NCBI GenBank assembly: GCA_946803715.1
Contig: CAMPET010000140.1
Span: forward strand, 73,906-98,889
Direction of reading: 5' to 3'
Length of the DNA: 24,984 nucleotides
DNA from: Beroe ovata
Lineage: Eukaryota; Ctenophora; Nuda; Beroida; Beroidae
Positions 18,495 through 24,984 of this stretch are shown here, in pieces. The position numbers and the translations under genes were made by a program. Positions within the stretch are counted from its first letter, which is position 1. Each line of letters starts with the position of its first letter. A model generated the notes under the pieces. That model did not search any database and was not told the origin of the DNA. It was given only the letters and a program-made list of their open reading frames with translations.

Positions 18495-21403
18495 CTAATC
18501 CGGGCTAATATCACGTTGCGATGTCCCTGGTTGTTCCTCTATACTACTACTCGCATTGTCAGGACTGTATCTCAGGATGGTGAAATATCCCTCGTGGTAT
18601 AACAGCCCTGATGCTCTGATTGGCTGCCCCTCCTCACCGCTCTCTCCTTCCAATGTCGAGTCCTCGATTGGTAATGTAGAGTCTCGTGATCGTCTGTTGA
18701 ACCACCGGACACAGATTATCAGGAATATACATGTCGTCAGGAGTACTATCGCTGCAAATAGAGAGATTGTTGAGACGAATCAGGGTAAATAGTGGTGAGG
18801 GTGTGCGGTGAAAATCGTCATCGTATACGCGTCTCACCATTGGGGTCAAATCCGCTCGCATTCGTTTGGTGTAAAGTCATTGGACATTTCCACGGGTTGC
18901 CACTTCACATGGATTGAGTTGATTTGAGGATTGAGTTTGAAGGGTGGCAAATTGTTTTGTTCAAAACACAACCATGCAGTTTGCACATGAACAGCAGAAA
19001 CTTTGATCAAGCGATCGAGTTTCAGATACACTCAGTTTTTTCTATAAGAAACTCTCTATAAGAAACTGAGCCTAGGATTTCTGAAAATTTAAGAAACTTA
19101 GCCTAGGATCCAGGAAAAATCAAGAAACTCCGTTGATTTACAATTAAGAAACTATGAAACTTTGAGCCTAAAATTCTCAACTTTGTGTACAGAAACCTAG
19201 TACAACGATTATTCTATCAGCAGAAAACGTCTGGCTCCTGGGGGCTGCGCCCCCAGACCCCGCCCCTTCACTTTTATCCGTATACCACACATCTGCCACT
19301 TCTGGTCGGCATTTCGAGAACACCGATGGTATAGACTACTAAATTTAGTACAACTATGTTGACTCAAGAAAGTTTCGAAATTTGCTATAGGATACAAAAA
19401 TAAGAAACTGTTAAGAAACTTGTAGGCTCAAAATCGCGGAAAAATAAGAAACCTCGAGCCTAGGATTTTGATAAGTTTCTTATAAAAAAACTGAGTGTAA
19501 CAGGAATAGTAAGTATTGAAAATGTAGGCAATTGTACAATCTAGCTTTCGTGGTGTACTATATACACGTCCTTTTGTGAGGGTGTTATGGAATTTAACAC
19601 GTTATGGTGTCTGAAACAATGATTGTCTCTCTCTCATGTAGGGGGAGGCAGTGTTAACACGCGCACAACAGGCCACTATAACATAGATAACATTGAATCA
19701 CGTGTAATGGAGACTGTAGCCATGTGTTACTAATATAAAACATGGCTCCAGTCTCTGTCTAACACTAAAACTGTTAGTGTGCAATGTACATTGTACACTA
19801 ACAATGTTAGTGTACACTGTTAGTGTAGAATGTACAATGTACATTGTACTTTATATACCGTAGTATGGAACGTACAATTGCATTATATTTGCAGTGTAAA
19901 TGATAGTAAAACCAATTGTAAACCACCAGTACCAAGATGTACCTACCCACGACAAATAGCATGATTGTTATGATAACGAAGGAGAACCAGAAACAAACTG
20001 GATGACAGTAGCAGTCAGTGCTTTTCTCGTCAAAACAAACCTGAAAATGGTGCAAACTTGGTGTCATAGAGTGATAGAATTAGAATGCACGATGGTAACA
20101 GTGTAACACTGCCAATGTTTTGTGCACCACGCCGCCACTGCCATGAGATATAACCCCGATATCACTATCAAGACGCACCGGTGTTTTTACCAAATTACCT
20201 TGCCGTAAGCCTTGTATACCCATATCTTGCCGAGAAGAAACCAAATGATGGATACTATTACGAGAAGTAGCTCGAACGACCTGCAGCAGATACCGCAAAA
20301 TACCTGTGATGGGGGGGGGGCGGGGGGAATAGTTGTTGGCCGAAGTTAAAACTTGAATTGGGCCAATTGGCCAGGGTGGTTGTTTCAGATGCCATATTGG
20401 GTCTGATAATGTTGATCACATGGTGAGTCTCAGAGATGGCACACTTTTACCTGTCCTCCTCCCCTCAGTCTGAGTCGTCTAACAATCTGACACATGGTGT
20501 TGTGCAGGAGACCGAGTATCCCCGCTATCACCAGGTAGACTGGTATCATCCTGGGGAGAAGTGGGGGGAATGAGAACAAGAGGGAGTGAGAAGAGGGTGG
20601 AGTGAGGAAGTGAGAATCAATTATCCAATTAGTAATTTACCTGTTGATGGGGCACTGATTGAGGTAGATGCTGCCTATGGCAATGTTTGACACTGGCATG
20701 ATGATGAAGAAACACAGTAGAAATGTACACTCCAGAGACGCCAGGAGAATTGGAACTACAGGGGCAATGAGGAGTTAATGAGGGCAATGACGAGCAATGA
20801 GGGCACCACGGTATTAACTAAGCCAGGAGGGGAAGTGAGGGGTTGAAGCCAGTGAAGATACTAGTGAGGGGTTAGCCAGGAGAATTTGGCCAGTGAGGAT
20901 TAGCATTTTCTCTCATTTTTTATCATGACATTTTCTGAACACGAGTGTTCTGAATTGGGGGCTGGCTTTTAAATTTAAATCAGTTTTCATCATTAAATGT
21001 TAAACAACGCTCTCACATTGTTGTTTCACTTCCTACCTGCACTTTTGATGAACTGAGCAAGAGATTGAGATATCGCCCACTCTTCCCTAATCTGTCCGAA
21101 CAATGACTCGTAAGTGGGAGGATTCGGGTCATCTTCACGGTCAGTATTATCGACTATTTGAAGACTGTCCAACTCAGCTCTGACTCTGGGTGAGGGAATA
21201 TCACCGCATATTGGTAATAACGTATGACATAGCTCAACTCGCAGACTGCGTGAATTGATAACCGTTTCTAGACTTTGCAATACTTCTCATACCCTTTACC
21301 TGTGATCTTCAGCGGAGTCAGTGTCTCTGTATAGTGGTGGTTGCCCCAACTTGCCAGCTACTTTCTCATAGTTAGGTAGTGACTCATCGGCCCCAGACGT
21401 CAT
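18495..21403 (-). CDS. Four-helix membrane protein of the TMEM272-like family
   Basis: Minus-strand exons 21403-21300, 21245-21037, 20755-20641, 20550-20451, 20303-20199, 20040-19947 and 18751-18495 join in frame to 327 residues. The N-terminus is cytosolic and carries a PPxY motif (PPTY, 76-79) within NPPTYESLFGQI, the family's usual lead-in. Four hydrophobic segments follow at about 105-127, 144-163, 186-206 and 226-257. The diagnostic IAIGSIYLNQCPINR comes after helix 1 and WFLLGKIWVY in helix 3; WFNRRSR then opens a 70-residue polar tail. Exon 2's acceptor is uncertain: the 54-bp intron chosen is in frame, and so is a 27-bp one. Intron 6 is 1.2 kb because of inserted repeats. Biochemical role unknown; PPxY suggests WW-domain (Nedd4-type) binding. 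Confidence 0.8.
19029..19497. mobile_element. 469-bp TA-flanked MITE-like element in TMEM272-like intron 6
   Basis: CACTCAGTTTTTT at 19029 and its inverse ending CTGAGTG at 19497 head about 25-bp terminal inverted repeats with one small gap. TA flanks both ends, the usual target duplication of Tc1/mariner elements. Subterminal AAGAAACT and GAGCCTAGGAT motifs are repeated near both ends. The centre contains a GC hairpin, CTGGGGGC-TGC-GCCCCCAG, at about 19238. No transposase frame exists, so it is non-autonomous. Superfamily is inferred from the TA. Confidence 0.7.
19700..19860. repeat. Nested palindromes in TMEM272-like intron 6
   Basis: GAGACTGTAGCCATG (19710-19724) is inverted at 19741-19755 with one mismatch. 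Bases 19773-19802 form a 30-base palindrome (GTTAGTGTGCAATGT inverted) with one mismatched pair. TTAGTGTA and AATGTACATTGTAC motifs then recur to 19848. The block is probably a second small non-autonomous element or satellite-like expansion, with boundaries unclear. Confidence 0.55.
20311..20327. repeat. G homopolymer tract
   Basis: Ten Gs, one C and six Gs. On the minus strand it is an almost pure C tract just upstream of the exon 5 acceptor, so it serves as that intron's pyrimidine tract. It is also a sequencing-error-prone site. Confidence 0.9.
20760..20880. repeat. Imperfect GGGCAATGA/GTGAGGGG purine-rich repeats in intron
   Basis: GGGCAATGAGGAG-like units recur at about 20762, 20784 and 20797, followed by AGTGAGGGGTT units. 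They lie in intron 2 of the TMEM272-like gene. No function is apparent. Confidence 0.5.
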
Positions 21404-22628
21404 TATATTTATAGCAACTAGCAGTAGCTATGGTCCTTAAAGTTAATCCGACTATATTAAGCGTCTTATGCTGGGATCTTTTTTGGGTTATACGTTTAAA
21501 AGTCTCGATCTCGAAAACTTAGAGATTTCGAAAACGATGAGACTGCGAGAGGCCAGGTAAATTGCACAAGAGCGGAAACTGCAGGTGATTGAGTGTACAG
21601 TGTGCAGTGTACATCGAGATCTCTTGAAACTGCACTCTCAGTGTCATTGAAAGCCTCAACTTTCCGTATGAGCTGTATTATGTAATACTTGGAACTTACT
21701 GCAGTTTAAAACTGCGGTATAATGAAATTCTGATTAAGTGCCAATATCGATATATTTCGTGAAACCTTCTCGTTTTTATGGGACACCATTTGAGTTTTGG
21801 GGATGCGTCATGCGGAATTTTACTGAAATAGATCATGAATGTTTAATTGTTGGACACAGAATTTAAACCCATGGTGTTTCCATGTCAAATTGTGGCATCG
21901 CGTCCATTATTTAGGTGAAAGTTCATGAAAAGTTCAATTATTTTATGTAATTGAACATTTTATTGAACATAAAAAATGAAACAACGCTTCTCAATCAAGT
22001 AATAAACATTTGTACCTGAATTAAGATTGTTACACTTGCAGTTGCTCTGAAGTGCTGTAAATGTAGTCATGCATGGATGAAGTACAATCATATTCTCAAC
22101 GTTGAAATGAGAACCTGTACAATGTAGAAGTAGAACGCATTGAAATTACCTTCAAGTTTAACTTTAAGGATGCTGTTAAGTTGAACAACCGTTTAGTTCA
22201 ATACACCAGGGTACATTTAATTTTGAGACAATTTTTATCGATCAGAGACTTTTAACATTAAAAATTAAAAATTTGCAAGCACGCACTGCCGGTGAAGTAT
22301 TAAATTCTAACGAAAGTATTAGATTTTCAACACCTCTGCAATTGTATTCAATGGGACCAAATACCTTCCCAATTCCCATTGAACTGTAAGACAAATAATA
22401 AATTACAGGGACCGCGATCGTTCAGGTGTCTGATCTTGTGTTTGATAAGGCAAGCTTCATACTTGGAATAAATTGAAATAAGCTGCTGTTCAGGAAGTGT
22501 TCACAGCTCAGCGCGCGATACACAACAACCAATGTCCCCACAATCTTAGCGGTACGCACTGTGCAGTTTCTGAGTGTCTATTTGATTCTAAAATACAGTC
22601 CCGTACACATATACAACCACATTCTGCG
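21404..22628. other. 1.2-kb intergenic region between the TMEM272-like gene and UBE2Q
   Basis: No gene recognised. It must hold the promoter and leader of the TMEM272-like gene (an acceptor-like GCTAG lies 14 bases 5' of its ATG) and the UBE2Q 3'UTR. A TTTATT near 21957 is a minus-strand AATAAA, a distant candidate poly(A) signal for UBE2Q. A short palindrome GCAGTTT-A-AAACTGC lies near 21704. The rest is plain AT-rich DNA. Confidence 0.5.
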
Positions 22629-24221
22629 TCAGCCTTCCTCCTTTGGGGGCGTCACCCAACCTGGAACGAGATGTTTTCATTAGTTAGTTAGTTAGTTATA
22701 GTAGTTAGTTATAGTAGTTAGTTATAGTAGTTAGTTATAGTAGTAACTAGTAGTAGTAGTAGTAGTAGTAATTAGTTAGTTAGTTACTAGTTCATGAGTT
22801 GTGCACACGTAGCGTTGGGTCACGCAACGTGGGAACATCATTAGTCACATTGTAAGTACGACACATTGGTGAATGCCACTCACCGTTAGCTTTATGACTC
22901 TCGACTAGAGCAGTGAAAGAGCACATAGCTCTATCGAATGAGTAGGGCGTTCCCTTGTGGTTAAACATGATCCTAGCGTTTCCTTTGACCAGGGTCGCAG
23001 ATATTTGTAGAATGAGTGACTCTATTGAGTATGCACTGCTCCAGCCTTGTCTTGTGAGGACTTCCAAACATAGTGCCCCTCCTTTCATAACGTATCCGCC
23101 TGTGTGAGGTGGGTTATAGACATCAGTCTAGTCGGGTACAGGGAGGGGGATGGTGGTCGAATAGAGATTGTCGGGAAAATGTGATCAGGGCTGCGATATT
23201 AACAAATCTGATGTGTGAGACTGATAGTGTCAGATTGATACTAACGTGAAATGTAAGGGGCGACAACTCTGACAAAGGGAGGTTCAAAGGGGAAGGATTC
23301 TGTGAAGTTGATGGAAAGGTGAATGTGTTGGTGATCCGAGTCGAGTTTCTTTATATCATCCATGAGGGGCGAATCTGGGTCTACCCTGGGAATGTACAAT
23401 GATATTATCTTGACTGTTTGATAACATTAAAATTCCATCAACTGGAGATTGAACACTGATAGCATTGTAATCGAAGGTTATGTTTTACTTTTTGAGATAT
23501 ATGTCCCATTTGTAAAGATTATCGTTATTGATAGCCACAGAATACACCCCTTTCTTGTAGTTGTCTGATTTATAAATCTCCTTCAGTTCTTTCATTATCC
23601 GATCTGATGCTTGGACACTGTGTGTCATGCCCTGTAAAATGTATTGAATGCACTGGTGTTACTGGTAACCGAATATTCTGAATAAAAAGATGCCGTTTCA
23701 ATTGAATCCAACCTGCTCTTGATCTTTACGTATGTTTTGCTTGATTTTCTCCAAAGAAGCAAACTGTTCCGGCTGCATTGCCAAGAGATCTGACTTCTCT
23801 TCACTGAAATTGCGGGCTCCAGCACTCAATGGGGAAAACAGTTCTTCAAATATTTATTTACTTTCTTAATTTGTTTAACGTAATTAATTTTGCGCGCTAA
23901 CTTGATCGCAGATGACGCGTCGCGCGTTACGTTTACAGAGCATTTTCGGGCCCGAATTTTGTGAAAATTGCGCCAGGAAAGTGGCAAAGTTTGGTATAAT
24001 TCGGATAATCACTTGTTCAGAGGACCAAGAACATGAGTTTCCGTGCTGCAGTAAGGTATCAATATACAGATTCGCGATTTTGTAACAATCACAAAACATA
24101 CGCCCGCATGTGCGTGTATAGGATAATTATTATGTATGGGCAGGTCACAGGTGTTGTCAAACCTATCTAGTGAAGCGTCGGGCATCATTTCAGTGTCACT
24201 CAGCCCTATATCCTCGTCTTC
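22629..24221 (-). CDS. UBE2Q: Ubiquitin-conjugating enzyme E2 Q (UBE2Q1/2-like), C-terminal part
   Basis: Minus-strand exons 24221-24163, 23824-23713, 23631-23489, 23385-23246, 23099-22884 and 22660-22629 join in frame. They cover the acidic linker ([13 protein letters not shown]), a helical segment and the whole UBC domain to the terminal [11 protein letters not shown]. Family blocks: [40 protein letters not shown] and [20 protein letters not shown]. The active-site cysteine codon is at 23068-23070. As usual for this family, the canonical HPN is replaced ([10 protein letters not shown]). UBE2Q enzymes transfer ubiquitin and can modify Ser/Thr. The N-terminal RWD-like region lies further upstream, mostly outside the window. 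Human UBE2Q1 and Q2 cannot be told apart here. Confidence 0.9.
22676..22795. repeat. TTAG/TAGTAG microsatellite in the last UBE2Q intron
   Basis: TTAGTTAG runs, four copies of AGTTAGTTATAGT-like units, then (TAG)n and TTAG again. The compound microsatellite lies between the last two UBE2Q coding exons. Confidence 0.9.
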
Positions 24222-24917
24222 CTGAACGGGGGATAGGTGAGAAGAGGCTACCCATTGAGCAGAGTTGTTATAGAAGTGGATAGTAGTGCCATCTTTTCGT
24301 GATTCAAACTTAATTAACTTAGATATCCGGTAGTGGATTCGTCATTGTAGTAGTTTCATTACCGATTAGTTTGGACTTTGGTATGGGAAATATAGTGTAA
24401 CAAATGTGCAAGTTGTAACAGCATATCCGATGCTAGGATAATTGAAACGTTTCTTTGATGTGTAATGTGCCAAAACGTAGCAAATATGTCATAATGAAAC
24501 AAATGTGCCACTATGTAGCAAACGTGCCAGTATATTGCTGTACTGAATGTCGTATGTACTACTATACCGTATACACAATGCACATACTATCTGATACAAG
24601 TGTTATAATTACTCTGTGTATCATGTATGGGAAACATGCTTCACTGTATCTAAGGGTTGACATTACACATGTAACAGCGACCAGCGTGTGTAATATGCGC
24701 ACGTTGTAATACAAAATACAACAAATTCGTTCTCAAGTTCATTATTGTAACAGTTCTGTATATCAAGATGAATACCACAAATCATGGTTTTCTGATAAGT
24801 GATACATAATAGTGAAAATAATAGTAGGCTGTGAACATCAGGCAAGTGTGACATATATAGTTGTACCTATATCATAGGTGATTGTTAAACGGTCTACTGA
24901 TTCAATTCTAAACATAC
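24222..24917. other. No firm exon; presumed UBE2Q intron sequence with short degenerate repeats
   Basis: Bases 24396-24535 carry loose repeats of ACAAATGTGCCA and GTAGCAAA. A minus-strand frame stays open from about 24340 into the exon ending at 24163. The strong pyrimidine tract and CAG just before 24221 favour splicing there, so the extension was not annotated. Confidence 0.4.
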
Positions 24918-24984
24918 CAACCGAATAAATTGCCATATTACAGCTGGTGTTGGAGGATATTTCAAGATAGTCACACCCGCACAA
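24918..24984 (-). CDS. Possible upstream UBE2Q exon, cut by the window end
   Basis: The minus strand reads VTILKYPPTPAVIWQF and then a good donor (GTATGT at 24917-24912). The YPxxP...W pattern is reminiscent of the RWD-like N-terminal region of UBE2Q (human has ITESYPSSSPIW). It is short and partial, and no acceptor is visible, so this is only a suggestion. Confidence 0.3.

Noticed and set aside
18556-18792. 78-codon + strand ORF ending REIVETNQGK
   Set aside because: The minus strand of the same bases gives a frame-compatible transmembrane exon completing helix 4 of the TMEM272-like protein, with a good acceptor (TTTGCAG). The + frame has no ATG at its start and no family match.
19029-19497. 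Repeated AAGAAACT units considered as a CRISPR-like array
   Set aside because: Units are short, irregularly spaced and on both arms of an inverted-repeat element in a eukaryotic intron; no spacer regularity or cas genes.
21273-21299. 27-bp intron as the preferred exon 2 boundary
   Set aside because: In phase, but far shorter than usual for animal introns; the 54-bp alternative was preferred pending cDNA.
24222-24340. Open minus frame continuing upstream of the UBE2Q linker exon
   Set aside because: It lacks similarity to the family, and a strong pyrimidine tract plus CAG sits exactly at the exon edge. Read as intron, though not excluded.
24359-24709. Overlapping ORFs on both strands near the right end
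   Set aside because: Translations are low-complexity reflections of CAAATGTGCC/GTAGCAAA-type repeats with no family motif.

Overview
The window looks like nuclear DNA from a compact animal genome. Multi-exon genes have GT...AG introns, mostly about 80-160 bp, and stand a few hundred bases apart. Several products belong to families typical of animals (GPATCH3, TMEM267, a TMEM272-like four-helix protein, UBE2Q, DENR, TAF10). Short introns, tight packing and a scaffold gap (six Ns at 11690-11695) suit a small-genome invertebrate, but the sequence does not fix the phylum. No tRNA, rRNA, CRISPR array, prokaryotic operon or intact transposase was found.

Layout. Bases 1-3083 hold no recognisable gene. 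They are a repeat yard: a CA microsatellite, a decayed 3' end of a non-LTR retrotransposon, a palindrome-rich inverted-repeat element, CpG-rich hairpins and a tiny 73-bp TIR element flanked by 9-bp direct repeats. From 3084 to 18402, ten genes lie head-to-tail on the + strand: a six-finger C2H2 protein, an ISOC2-type isochorismatase-like hydrolase, an MTAP-like nucleoside phosphorylase, TMEM267, a J-domain plus zinc-finger protein, TAF10, DENR, two related single-coding-exon acidic C2H2 proteins, and GPATCH3. Two genes follow on the - strand: a seven-exon TMEM272-like membrane protein (18495-21403), tail-to-tail with GPATCH3, and the C-terminal part of UBE2Q (22629 to the window end). The long last intron of the TMEM272-like gene carries a 469-bp TA-flanked inverted-repeat element.

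The genes do not form one pathway: they cover transcription (TAF10, zinc fingers), translation (DENR), purine/methionine salvage (MTAP), ubiquitin transfer and membrane proteins. What links the + block is its arrangement. Every start codon lies 0-32 bases after an AG, often with a pyrimidine tract, and twice an AATAAA sits about 14-16 bases before that AG. This could reflect spliced-leader trans-splicing or ordinary 5'UTR introns, and is the most testable idea here. A second lead is that TMEM267 keeps a set of D/H motifs resembling bacterial YdjM-type membrane metal-dependent hydrolases. All exon joins were derived by hand from reading frame, splice sites and recalled family sequences; none was confirmed by transcripts or database search.
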